The translations under genes were made by a program, and so were the position numbers. DNA of 24,542 nt from an uncultured Leptotrichia sp. (GTDB lineage Bacteria; Fusobacteriota; Fusobacteriia; Fusobacteriales; Leptotrichiaceae). Below are positions 7,673 to 13,978 of the stretch, piece after piece. Below the pieces are notes generated by a model that ran no database searches, was not told the DNA's origin, and saw only the letters and a list, made by a program, of their open reading frames with translations. The stretch covers positions 1-24,542 of the forward strand of contig CALEXX010000016.1 of the NCBI GenBank assembly GCA_937925095.1. Direction: 5' to 3'. Position 1 is the stretch's first letter. Every line of letters begins with the position of its first letter.

Positions 7673-8231
7673 CTTCTATCACTCTCCCTATATTTTTTAT
7701 ACAATTTATCTCTTTAGCATTATATATAACTTTAGAACTAGTTCCAGGCTTAGTACTATTGATTTTTTCATTATTAAAAAAATGATTATTATATTTATAA
7801 TTTTCACCTATTGTTTTTATGATATTATATTCTTTTGAAAATTCAGATATAAAATCAAACAAAAAATTTAATTTATCTCCTATTTTTGTTATTTTCTTTT
7901 TCTTTATATTTAATTTTGGTTCTAAATCTACAGACTTCCAAATTCTGTCTATAATTTCTATTTCTTCGTTATCTGTTAAATCTAACATTTTCTCTAAACT
8001 TACAAAGCAGCTTACTATTTTGAAATTTTTAGTTTTATCTTTTTTTAACTTCTCATTTTTCCAATACTTTGCATTTCCAAAATTATCCCAAAAATACATA
8101 CCTTTTCCTAACCATAAAGAATCATAAGGATGATTTGACTCTAACAACTTATTTTCAGAAATAAATTCGTTACACTTCTCACTTAAATTACAATGATAAA
8201 CTTTTATTATAGGTGCTAATTTAGCATTCAC
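7665..8231 (-). CDS. Putative ADP-ribosyltransferase-like protein (188 aa)
   Basis: Function is not certain. The N-terminal part resembles the core of PARP/DUF3990-like ADP-ribosyltransferases: a strand ending in V-Y-H (Tyr12, His13), then about 25 residues on W-L-G-K-G-M-Y-F-W (40-48), with an alanine and a tryptophan shortly after (A-K-Y-W). In such enzymes the His and Tyr bind NAD+. A final catalytic Glu cannot be assigned safely; the C-terminal strands contain N-A-K-E-I-N. A very Lys-rich middle follows the core. The frame is open to an ATG at 8288, but that ATG has no ribosome site. The GTG at 8231 has AAGGGAG just upstream, and a promoter match (8269-8297) overlaps the longer start, so GTG is preferred. 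The gene is very AT-rich and coupled to a 56-aa gene, like a toxin-antitoxin pair. Confidence 0.5.
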   Translation of the reverse strand: MNAKLAPIIKVYHCNLSEKCNEFISENKLLESNHPYDSLWLGKGMYFWDNFGNAKYWKNEKLKKDKTKNFKIVSCFVSLEKMLDLTDNEEIEIIDRIWKSVDLEPKLNIKKKKITKIGDKLNFLFDFISEFSKEYNIIKTIGENYKYNNHFFNNEKINSTKPGTSSKVIYNAKEINCIKNIGRVIEDE

Positions 8232-8268
8232 AACTTCTCCCTTTTTATTGAATGTATTAATTATTTTA

Positions 8269-8297
8269 ATAATATCATTTTTTATCATAAAAGTAAA
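8269..8297 (-). promoter_or_regulatory. Candidate promoter of the ART-like gene pair
   Basis: Minus strand: TTTACT (8297-8292), exactly 17 bases, TATTAT (8274-8269). Transcription would begin near 8262, about 30 bases before the preferred GTG start, and would exclude the upstream ATG. Confidence 0.45.
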
Positions 8298-8421
8298 TAT
8301 TTTTTTAATTTTTTATTATTATTTTTATAATTTTTATTTTCAATATAAATTCCATTAAATAACTTTCACGTTTCTAAATTTTTCCACACATACAATTAAG
8401 TCTATCATATAAAAATTATCC

Positions 8422-8958
8422 TCAAATATTTTTTTTCTTTTTTTCTCCCACAAATATTTTAGAGGGATTTCTTCTAACCCAAGGTATAATCCGATTTACC
8501 TTTTTACAATATGTTGCATATTTTTCTCCAAATTTTTCCTTCATCCATTTTTCTTCTGTAAATTTCATCAATATTGTTAAATAAGCCCAAAAGATAAAGG
8601 GAATTATTAATAAATACAAATTTGATGCAAAAAGTAAGAAACCTGTAAAAATAAAGCTAAAAGCTGAATATATTGGATTTCTTACAATAAAGTACACGCC
8701 ATCTGTAACTAGATGACCTGCTTTTATTTCATCCCTTATTCTTTGAAATAAAACGGCTTTTATCCATAAAGTAATACCACAGATAATAAAGATTATGCCT
8801 ATAATAGACAGCAATATTTTTGCTTTTGGAACCTCACCTGATTCCAGTAAGCCATAATAGTCCAACGATAATCCACATATTGTAAGAATAAGACAACTTA
8901 TTACATATACTGGGCCAACTCCAAATATTGGCAATTGTCTTTCTCTATCTTTCTTCAC
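8422..8958 (-). CDS. Isoprenylcysteine carboxyl methyltransferase-like membrane protein (178 aa)
   Basis: A SAM-dependent membrane methyltransferase of the ICMT / phospholipid-methyltransferase superfamily; bacterial members have mixed or unknown substrates. There are hydrophobic segments at about 11-35, 46-70, 90-112 and 113-130. The conserved C-terminal half has G-V-Y-x-x-V-R-N-P-I-Y followed by E-E-K-W-M-K-E-K-F-G-E-K-Y and a final R-I-I-P-W, the usual SAM-binding and lipid-facing motifs. The length is typical for bacterial members. It starts at GTG (8958) with GAGGTGA 6 bases upstream. It lies 50 bases below the 65-aa gene and may be co-transcribed with it. Since bacteria lack protein prenylation, the ICMT name describes only the fold. 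Confidence 0.8.
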   Translation of the reverse strand: MKKDRERQLPIFGVGPVYVISCLILTICGLSLDYYGLLESGEVPKAKILLSIIGIIFIICGITLWIKAVLFQRIRDEIKAGHLVTDGVYFIVRNPIYSAFSFIFTGFLLFASNLYLLIIPFIFWAYLTILMKFTEEKWMKEKFGEKYATYCKKVNRIIPWVRRNPSKIFVGEKKKKNI

Positions 8959-9008
8959 TTACTTTCACCTCTTCAGTTACAATCAGAGCCCTTTAACTAG
9001 CAAAAAAT

Positions 9009-9206
9009 CTAATCTTCTTCATTATTGGAAGGTTCTATCTCTTTTTGTCTCTTCTCTTCCATTTCTTTTTCTTTTTTAGTTTCTTCCTCTGACAATACTT
9101 CTACTATAAATCCATCCTTTTTCCATTCTTCTATTTTTTCTTTTGATGTATCAAATGGAAAAACAATTATCGGAGGCATATCTATAAATTCGCATACTGC
9201 TCCCAT
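9009..9206 (-). CDS. Hypothetical 65-aa acidic protein
   Basis: Not recognised. The first 30 residues are hydrophobic and proline-containing (F-I-D-M-P-P-I-I-V-F-P-F), followed by an amphipathic stretch with E-E-W-K-K-D-G-F. From about residue 42 there is a run of Glu/Lys that should form a charged helix. The ATG at 9206 follows AAGGAGAA at about 11 bases. It is the third of three tiny minus-strand genes (9673 to 9009) with the same orientation and short gaps. The Glu/Lys tail is low-complexity; the front half is the part to use in a homology search. Confidence 0.55.
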   Translation of the reverse strand: MGAVCEFIDMPPIIVFPFDTSKEKIEEWKKDGFIVEVLSEEETKKEKEMEEKRQKEIEPSNNEED

Positions 9207-9308
9207 TTTTCTTCTTTTCTCCTTTTTTTATTTTTTCTTTTTTATTTAAAAATTAAATCTAAATATTAAAAGATAAAGTATTATTAAATATATTTTTCAG
9301 GTAATCTA

Positions 9309-9464
9309 TTACTTTTTATCTCTGACTGTCACATTTATATTAAAATTTAATTTTAATTCTTTATCCAAATTTTCTTCTTTTGATTCAGGAATTAATTTTC
9401 CTATAGGTATACCATTCATTGTTACACATTTTCTTATAATCTCACGTACTTTTTTCTTATCCAT
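9309..9464 (-). CDS. Hypothetical 51-aa protein
   Basis: Not recognised. The ATG at 9464 has a good AAGGAG site about 4 bases upstream. The protein begins with a basic helix (K-K-K-V-R-E-I-I-R-K), continues with a Gly/Pro turn (G-I-P-I-G-K-L-I-P), and ends with alternating residues (K-L-N-F-N-I-N-V-T-V) that would make a beta strand. No signal peptide or membrane segment. It is conserved enough in frame and start signals to be real, but its function cannot be inferred. Confidence 0.5.
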   Translation of the reverse strand: MDKKKVREIIRKCVTMNGIPIGKLIPESKEENLDKELKLNFNINVTVRDKK

Positions 9465-9523
9465 TCTTCTCCTTTTTTGACCTAAAAAAATTTTCTAGAA
9501 TAATATCCAAGATACTTGTCTCC

Positions 9524-9673
9524 TTATTTTTTTAACCAATACACAATTACAGCTATTATAACCATAGCTAGTAAAAATTCTAATTTTTCCTTTAAAGTTG
9601 TCTTTCTCATTTCAAAAGTGATTTTTCTCTTTTTTAATTTGAATTCTTTCTCCATAATTTTTTTTCCTGTCAT
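9524..9673 (-). CDS. Small basic single-span membrane protein (49 aa)
   Basis: Not recognised. Residues 1-30 are strongly basic (11 Lys or more, with a K-T-T-L-K-E-K stretch). Residues 32-46 form one hydrophobic segment (F-L-L-A-M-V-I-I-A-V-I-V), closed by W-L-K-K. AAAGGTGA lies about 10 bases before the ATG at 9673. The layout matches the 48-aa protein at 7052-7198. It begins 17 bases below the old methyltransferase stop codon preserved at 9691, so it was probably the original downstream neighbour of that gene. A membrane-acting small toxin or a helper protein are both possible. Confidence 0.5.
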   Translation of the reverse strand: MTGKKIMEKEFKLKKRKITFEMRKTTLKEKLEFLLAMVIIAVIVYWLKK

Positions 9674-9690
9674 ATCTTGTCATCACCTTT

Positions 9691-9750
9691 CTAATTCCTA
9701 ATTTTCCTTAACATACTCACTACTTCCATATGTGGCGTCACAGGGAACAT
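9691..9750 (-). repeat. Old 3' end of the rRNA methyltransferase gene (direct repeat copy 1)
   Basis: Sixty bases that match 11175-11234 at 53 of 60 positions in the same orientation. Read on the minus strand they encode M-F-P-V-T-P-H-M-E-V-V-S-M-L-R-K-I-R-N and a stop, 16 of 19 residues identical to the end of the intact methyltransferase. The match stops sharply above 9750. It looks like the original gene end left behind after an element inserted, i.e. an attR-like site. Confidence 0.85.
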
Positions 9751-9868
9751 TTTTTTATTTTCAAAACCTTTAAATTCAATATTTTTATTATTTCTATTAC
9801 TTATAATATACCAATAAATTTATTTTATTTCAAGATAAAAAAATACTGATAACTAACGATAATTTTCA

Positions 9869-9880
9869 ATACTTAAGTAT
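9869..9880. promoter_or_regulatory. 12-bp palindrome upstream of the abi promoter
   Basis: ATACTTAAGTAT is a perfect palindrome ending 12 bases before the -35 box of the HEPN module, a plausible operator. Apart from this, 9751-9892 is AT-rich sequence with no gene. Confidence 0.3.
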
Positions 9881-9892
9881 AGTAAAAAATAT

Positions 9893-9921
9893 TTGACTTA
9901 TATAATTTTTTATAATATAAT
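9893..9921 (+). promoter_or_regulatory. Strong promoter of the leader RNA / abi module
   Basis: TTGACT (9893-9898), exactly 17 bases, then TATAAT (9916-9921): the second-best consensus match in the window. The predicted start is near 9928, 85 bases before the abi ATG. Confidence 0.82.
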
Positions 9922-9927
9922 ATGCAT

Positions 9928-9997
9928 AAGATAACTTTGTCGAGGTTTTTAGAAATCTGACTACCATCTCATTACATATTGTAATGAGATTTTTTTT
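9928..9997 (+). ncRNA. Structured leader RNA of the HEPN/Abi gene (candidate RNA antitoxin)
   Basis: A predicted RNA of about 70 nt between a consensus promoter and a terminator, directly upstream of the Abi_2-type gene. It has two hairpins. The first pairs 9939-9941 with 9959-9961 and 9943-9948 with 9953-9958, with one bulged G (9942) and a UUAG loop (9949-9952). The second is the terminator stem (9966-9990). Most transcripts should end before the coding region, giving abundant small RNA and little mRNA, the usual stoichiometry for RNA antitoxins. From memory, AbiF-family HEPN toxins have been reported with upstream inhibitory ncRNAs. That this is one is inference; a simple attenuator is the alternative. 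Confidence 0.65.
9966..9997 (+). terminator. Intrinsic terminator inside the abi leader
   Basis: A perfect 10-bp stem (ATCTCATTAC 9966-9975 with 9981-9990), a 5-base loop, and seven T (9991-9997), lying between the promoter and the abi ribosome site. Confidence 0.87.
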
Positions 9998-10012
9998 AGG
10001 GGGGTAATATTA

Positions 10013-11053
10013 ATGAATAAAAATGTTGTATATGATAAGCCATTTTTAAGTACTTTAGAGTTGCTAAAAAAATTAGAGAAAGATTATAAATTAGCCATTG
10101 GATATACTGATTTTGAATTTAATTTATTAGAAACAGTATCTTATTATGATTTAATTAATGGATATAAGGAATGTTTTATGGAAAATGAAATTTATCAACA
10201 TCCATACACGTTACTTGATTTATTTTCGTTCAGTACATTTGATAGAGAATTTCAAAATATTTTATTCAAATATAGTGTTTATGCTGAAAATTGTTTTAAA
10301 AATAGACTTTCATATGTTTTAAGTAAAAATTTTGGTGTATATGAAAAAGATTATTTAAATATAAATAATTATATTTCCAGCACTTATAACTACGGACTTT
10401 ATAAAAAATTAAGAATTACTCTATCAAATATAGAAAATGTAATTAATTCTAAACAAACTGATAATCCTACCAAATTCTATAAAAATATCCATAATCATAT
10501 TCCAGCATGGATATTATTTAAAAATGTAAATTTTTCAGATTGTATAGATTTATTTTCATTTTTACCCAAAAATTTAAAACTAGACGTTATAAAATTCTAT
10601 TTTGATATATCTTTTATAAAAGAAGATGACTCCATTAGATTATTTAAAAATATGTTGACTATTATTAGAAAATTTAGAAATAAAATTGCTCATAATCATA
10701 AATTTCTAACATACAAAGTTCCATTAAAATATGCTTTATTACAAAAAAAATTAATCAAAATAAATCCCTACCAATTAATGAGAAAAAGAGACTTAAATAA
10801 AAAGAAAACTGTTGGACGAAACGATATTTTTTCTTTTATACTTTCACTTTCTATTGTTGTTAATAATCATATGCTTAATCATAATATGTTATCCGAAATA
10901 TTATCGTTATTTCAATCAGAAAGTAATAATTTATATAAAAAAATAGATGTTTCAAAACTTTATATAAAATTTTCCAATTTGCCAGAGGATTTTTTAGAAC
11001 GTATATCTAAAATTGATTTTTGGTCACTTATTCAAAATCAAATAAGAAAATAA
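10013..11053 (+). CDS. Abi_2/AbiF-family HEPN ribonuclease-like abortive infection protein (346 aa)
   Basis: Predicted anti-phage or toxin protein of the Abi_2 (AbiD/AbiF) family, thought to act by cutting RNA through a HEPN site. The N-terminus (about 7-55) follows the family pattern: Y-D-K-P-F-L-S-T, a helix, then V-S-Y-Y-D-L-I-N-G-Y. A second helical block (about 75-110) holds E-N-C-F-K-N-R-L-S-Y, the family's first helix pair. The catalytic motif R-N-K-I-A-H is at 222-227 (Arg222, His227), the R-x4-H signature of active HEPN nucleases, preceded by an amphipathic helix. The C-terminal 120 residues are Lys-rich helices. The ATG at 10013 has a run of purines (AGGGGGG) 8 bases upstream. It is expressed through the leader terminator. 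The gene is extremely AT-rich. Cas13 also uses R-x4-H HEPN sites and is common in Leptotrichia, but no Cas13 or CRISPR array is here. Confidence 0.85.
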   Translation: MNKNVVYDKPFLSTLELLKKLEKDYKLAIGYTDFEFNLLETVSYYDLINGYKECFMENEIYQHPYTLLDLFSFSTFDREFQNILFKYSVYAENCFKNRLSYVLSKNFGVYEKDYLNINNYISSTYNYGLYKKLRITLSNIENVINSKQTDNPTKFYKNIHNHIPAWILFKNVNFSDCIDLFSFLPKNLKLDVIKFYFDISFIKEDDSIRLFKNMLTIIRKFRNKIAHNHKFLTYKVPLKYALLQKKLIKINPYQLMRKRDLNKKKTVGRNDIFSFILSLSIVVNNHMLNHNMLSEILSLFQSESNNLYKKIDVSKLYIKFSNLPEDFLERISKIDFWSLIQNQIRK

Positions 11054-11060
11054 AAAAAGT

Positions 11061-11120
11061 GGACTATGGTGATTAAATAATTTGTTACCAGTAGTGTTAC
11101 CATTTTGTTACCAATAGTCC
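11061..11120. terminator. Large hairpin between convergent abi and rlmD genes
   Basis: GGACTATGGT (11061-11070) pairs with ACCAATAGTCC (11110-11120) with one bulged base. The loop is about 39 bases. Going right, the 3' arm is followed by a T-rich tract; going left, seven T follow GTCCAC. It can end transcripts from both sides, although the long loop is unusual for a terminator. Confidence 0.5.
11083..11113 (+). repeat. Three TGTTACCA direct repeats
   Basis: TGTTACCA occurs at 11083-11090, 11095-11102 and 11106-11113, spaced 12 and 11 bases, about one helical turn apart. The array lies about 60 bases inside the right-hand direct repeat of the putative element, where arm-type binding sites of a tyrosine integrase would be expected. 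Confidence 0.6.
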
Positions 11121-11174
11121 AATTTTATCTTATTTTTTTTCAATTTATTTCAATTTTTTATTTTCTCAATCCCT

Positions 11175-11234
11175 CTAATCCCTTACTTTCCTTAACATAC
11201 TCACTACTTCCATGTGTGGCGTAATCGGGAACAT
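11175..11234 (-). repeat. Direct repeat copy 2: current 3' end of rlmD
   Basis: The last 19 codons plus stop of the intact methyltransferase, repeated at 9691-9750 (53 of 60 bases). The block includes the conserved T-P-H-M-E-V-V segment with the catalytic Glu. It is interpreted as the attL-like end of the element. Confidence 0.85.
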
Positions 11235-12611
11235 ATCGACTGGGCAAACCCTCACAACTTCATAACCATTCTCCTGAAAAGTTATCAAGTCCTGAACCAG
11301 TGTTTTCGGATTACATGAAACGTAAATTATATTTGAAACATCATACTTCAGAAGTTTCATTATAGTCTTTTCTCCAACTCCGGGTCTTGGCGGATCAAGA
11401 ATTATAATATCAGGCTTTATTTCCTTTTCTTCCAGCTCATCGAGTTTCTCAAATACATCTCCCGCAATGAACTCTGCATTATCAATATTGTTTAATCTTG
11501 CATTTTCATTGGCTTTTTTGACTGCCTCTTCCACAAGTTCTATTCCATAAACTTTTTTAGCCTTTTTTGATACAATCTGACCTATTGTTCCTGTTCCGCT
11601 GAATAAGTCAAAAATAGTACATTCGTTTGTATTCTCATCGACATTATCAATGTACTCCATAACTTTTCCATAAAGAAGCTCTACTCCATCAGAATTTGTC
11701 TGAAAAAAACTGTATGGACTTATTTTAAATTTCAGGCCAAAAATTTCTTCAGTCAAATCCCTTTCCCCGTATAAAATAGTTTCGCTCTCAGAAATAACCA
11801 TATCTGAAAAATTATCATTAAATGTATGTAAAATTCCTGAAATTTTAAATCCGTCACTTAATTTTAAAGCCAGAAGCCCTTCCTTAAACATTTCCTGAAA
11901 TTCCCTCTTCTGAGTTTCCTCAATTTCAGTAGTTGTTATAATATTTACTAAAATCTGCTTTGTAAATTCTGCTTTCCGTATTACAAGATTTCTAAAAAAA
12001 CCTTTGTGATCAAGCCTATGATAAAAATCAAAACCTGTTTTCTTACAAAATTTATTACAGAAAATATATATCTGATTAAAATTATCATCCATCAGCTTAA
12101 GTCCGTCAACTTCCACAATATCGTGAAAACTGTTCTGTTTATGAAGCCCAAGAATTATAGGTCCATCTTTTACTGCGTTTCCAAAGCTGAATTCCATTTT
12201 ATTCCTATATTTTTCAGGTTTTGGACTTTTAACCGGTTCTTCAAAAATATATTCATTCTTAATAATCCTATCCAGTTCCTTCTTAATATGGCCTGCTTTA
12301 ATTTCCAGCTGTTCTTCATAAGTATAGTACTGATAGTTGCAGCCTCCATTTTGTCTTGCTTTGTCATCATAAATTGCATTTTTTCTTCCTGCAAAATCAA
12401 TTATTTTACAATGTATTAACTCATATTTATGACGCCTTTTTACAAAAATCCCTTCAACAATCTGATCTTTTGCCGCATTTATATTCGTATATATCTTATT
12501 TTCATCATAAAATCCATATGCTCTGCCTTTTGTATCAAGATTCTCAATTTTTAATTGTATTAAATCACCTTTCCTTAAAGGTTTTTTATTTAATTTTTCC
12601 ATATTTTCCAT
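11175..12611 (-). CDS. rlmD: 23S rRNA m5U methyltransferase, RlmD/RlmCD (RumA) family (478 aa)
   Basis: SAM-dependent uracil-5 methyltransferase acting on rRNA (or, less likely, tRNA). A TRAM RNA-binding domain fills about residues 11-72. A single Cys91 in G-G-C-N-Y-Q remains where 4Fe-4S members have a cysteine cluster, so no iron-sulfur centre is expected. The methyltransferase domain has D-L-F-S-G-T-G-T-I-G (SAM), L-D-P-P-R-P-G, the nucleophile Cys433 in S-C-N-P-K-T-L, and the base Glu468 in P-H-M-E-V-V. The start is placed at the ATG at 12611, which has GGAG 7 bases upstream; an ATG at 12623 lacks a site. It follows the aminotransferase gene by 15 bases and is probably co-transcribed. Its final 60 bases are duplicated at 9691-9750, so this C-terminus may be element-derived. 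RlmD versus RlmC specificity cannot be decided. Confidence 0.87.
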   Translation of the reverse strand: MENMEKLNKKPLRKGDLIQLKIENLDTKGRAYGFYDENKIYTNINAAKDQIVEGIFVKRRHKYELIHCKIIDFAGRKNAIYDDKARQNGGCNYQYYTYEEQLEIKAGHIKKELDRIIKNEYIFEEPVKSPKPEKYRNKMEFSFGNAVKDGPIILGLHKQNSFHDIVEVDGLKLMDDNFNQIYIFCNKFCKKTGFDFYHRLDHKGFFRNLVIRKAEFTKQILVNIITTTEIEETQKREFQEMFKEGLLALKLSDGFKISGILHTFNDNFSDMVISESETILYGERDLTEEIFGLKFKISPYSFFQTNSDGVELLYGKVMEYIDNVDENTNECTIFDLFSGTGTIGQIVSKKAKKVYGIELVEEAVKKANENARLNNIDNAEFIAGDVFEKLDELEEKEIKPDIIILDPPRPGVGEKTIMKLLKYDVSNIIYVSCNPKTLVQDLITFQENGYEVVRVCPVDMFPITPHMEVVSMLRKVRD

Positions 12612-12626
12612 TAATTTCTCCATTTT

Positions 12627-13772
12627 TTATAAATTCATGTATTTTTTTAATCTTTCAATTGCCTCTTCCAGTATAGGAATATCATGTACTATTGAAAATC
12701 TCACATAGCCTTCCACCTGGAATGTTGACCCCGGTACAATTGCAAGTCCTGTTTTTTCAAGTAAATCCAGTGCAAAATCTAATGATTTCATATCTTTAAG
12801 CTTGTCTATATTCTCATATCCCGCAAAAATATAGAATGCTCCTTTAGGTTCAAGACACTTAAATTCCATTTTTTCCAGTTCATTTTTAAAATAATCGACC
12901 CTTTTCTTATATATTCCAGAAACTTCCCTTCTGTCAGAACATTTTTCAAGAGCCGCCATTGCACCGTACTGCGACAATGTAGAAGTACTTGTAACATTAT
13001 ACTGGCTCACCTTTTTTACCTGAAGCTGCAAATCAGGATTTGTAATTATATATCCTATTCTGTACCCCGTCATTGAATGTGATTTTGAAAATCCGCTCAC
13101 TATTATAAGCTGTTTTTCCAGTTTTTCCCAATATTCTGCAAATGAAGTATATTCCTCAAAAACTATTGAAGCATATATTTCATCACTTAAAAGGTATATT
13201 TCCTTATCTTTTAACAGGTCTGCGATTTTTTCCATTTCCTCCTTTGGCAAAGTTGTTCCTGAAGGATTATTTGGATTAGTCAAAATTATTAGCTTAGTTT
13301 TTGGTGTTATATGTTTTTCAAGTATTTCTGCAGTCAGCTTAAATTCATTTTCCCTCAAATCAATGTATTTAGGCTCTCCCCCTGTCAATTTTATCAATGA
13401 ACCGTATCCCACATAGGCAGGAGTCGGCATAAGTACCTCATCTCCTTCAGCAATTATAGCCTTCATCACTGATCCAAGTCCTTCTGTAGACCCCACTGTC
13501 ACAAGAACATTATCTAAAGAAAATTTTCCATTAAAATTTTCATTATAGAAATCAGCAATTTTTTTACGTAATTCAGGCATCCCTCCCACTGGAGAATATT
13601 TTATTCTTGTATTTACTGCATGATAAGCCACTGCTTCCTTCACTTCCTCAGGCACATCAATGTCAGGCTCCCCAATTGACATATTTATAGCATTATCATA
13701 TGTCTGCATTTTTTCATATATTTTTCTTATGTCAGAAATTTGAATTTCTTTTACAATTTTATTTATATACAT
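12627..13772 (-). CDS. Class I/II pyridoxal-phosphate aminotransferase (381 aa)
   Basis: A cytoplasmic fold-type I transaminase, most like the aspartate/aromatic amino acid aminotransferases of Gram-positive bacteria and Fusobacteria. All PLP contacts are in place: Asn169 in N-P-N-N-P-S-G, Asp197 and Tyr200 in S-D-E-I-Y, the Schiff-base Lys230 in S-G-F-S-K-S-H, Arg238, and the substrate-carboxylate Arg358 in V-R-F-S. The open frame reaches 13820, but the ATG at 13772 has AAAGGAAAG at the right distance and gives the normal family length. It is the first gene of a two-gene unit with rlmD. The amino donor and acceptor are not determinable from sequence. Confidence 0.88.
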   Translation of the reverse strand: MYINKIVKEIQISDIRKIYEKMQTYDNAINMSIGEPDIDVPEEVKEAVAYHAVNTRIKYSPVGGMPELRKKIADFYNENFNGKFSLDNVLVTVGSTEGLGSVMKAIIAEGDEVLMPTPAYVGYGSLIKLTGGEPKYIDLRENEFKLTAEILEKHITPKTKLIILTNPNNPSGTTLPKEEMEKIADLLKDKEIYLLSDEIYASIVFEEYTSFAEYWEKLEKQLIIVSGFSKSHSMTGYRIGYIITNPDLQLQVKKVSQYNVTSTSTLSQYGAMAALEKCSDRREVSGIYKKRVDYFKNELEKMEFKCLEPKGAFYIFAGYENIDKLKDMKSLDFALDLLEKTGLAIVPGSTFQVEGYVRFSIVHDIPILEEAIERLKKYMNL

Positions 13773-13825
13773 AATCTTTCCTTTCATAGTTAAAATACTG
13801 TTATTTCTATATTCTATCATATTTT

Positions 13826-13844
13826 ATAACTAAAAAACAGTTAT
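13826..13844. promoter_or_regulatory. Inverted repeat in the aminotransferase-wzz divergent region
   Basis: ATAACT and AGTTAT separated by 7 bases, about 55 bases upstream of the aminotransferase start. A possible operator, but weak on its own. Confidence 0.2.
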
Positions 13845-13879
13845 GTATTACTTTTTATTTGAAAATTTTAAAAATTTCA

Positions 13880-13908
13880 TTGTAATATACATATTTTTTT
13901 GATAAAAT
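13880..13908 (+). promoter_or_regulatory. Candidate promoter of the wzz-PTS operon
   Basis: TTGTAA (13880-13885), 17 bases, TAAAAT (13903-13908), about 70 bases before the Wzz-like start. Confidence 0.5.
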
Positions 13909-13978
13909 CTATATGTAACTCTTTCGATTTTTAACATGAGTTATTATATATAAAATTTAACATTGAAAGGATAATATA

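Larger units (their letters stand above)
9691..11234. mobile_element. Putative 1.5-kb integrated element carrying the HEPN/Abi module
   Basis: The segment is bounded by two 60-bp direct repeats of the methyltransferase 3' end (9691-9750 and 11175-11234, 1484 bases apart). It contains only the leader RNA, the Abi_2-type gene and a hairpin with three TGTTACCA repeats. It is more AT-rich than the flanking methyltransferase operon. The inserted copy restores a complete C-terminus to the target gene, as site-specific integrases do at gene 3' ends. No integrase gene is present, so this is either a remnant or a passive, helper-dependent cargo. Ordinary recombination between related chromosomes is the main alternative. 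Confidence 0.6.

Noticed and set aside
9025..9249. Plus-strand hydrophobic frame (74 codons)
   Set aside because: Its Ser/Phe-rich composition is the antisense image of the Glu/Lys-rich 65-aa gene on the other strand.
9516..9701. Plus-strand frame opposite the 49-aa gene
   Set aside because: No ribosome site and shadow composition; the minus-strand frame has the better start signals and membrane-protein pattern.
11083..11113. Replication iterons
   Set aside because: Only three short copies and no initiator gene or origin features nearby; an integrase-arm or terminator role is more likely.
9751..11174. CRISPR-Cas13 locus
   Set aside because: There is only one R-x4-H motif in a 346-aa protein and no repeat-spacer array; it fits Abi_2/AbiF and not Cas13.
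12356..12676. Plus-strand frame across the rlmD/aminotransferase junction
   Set aside because: Antisense to two well-defined genes, with no start signal and a Leu/His/Ser-rich shadow composition.
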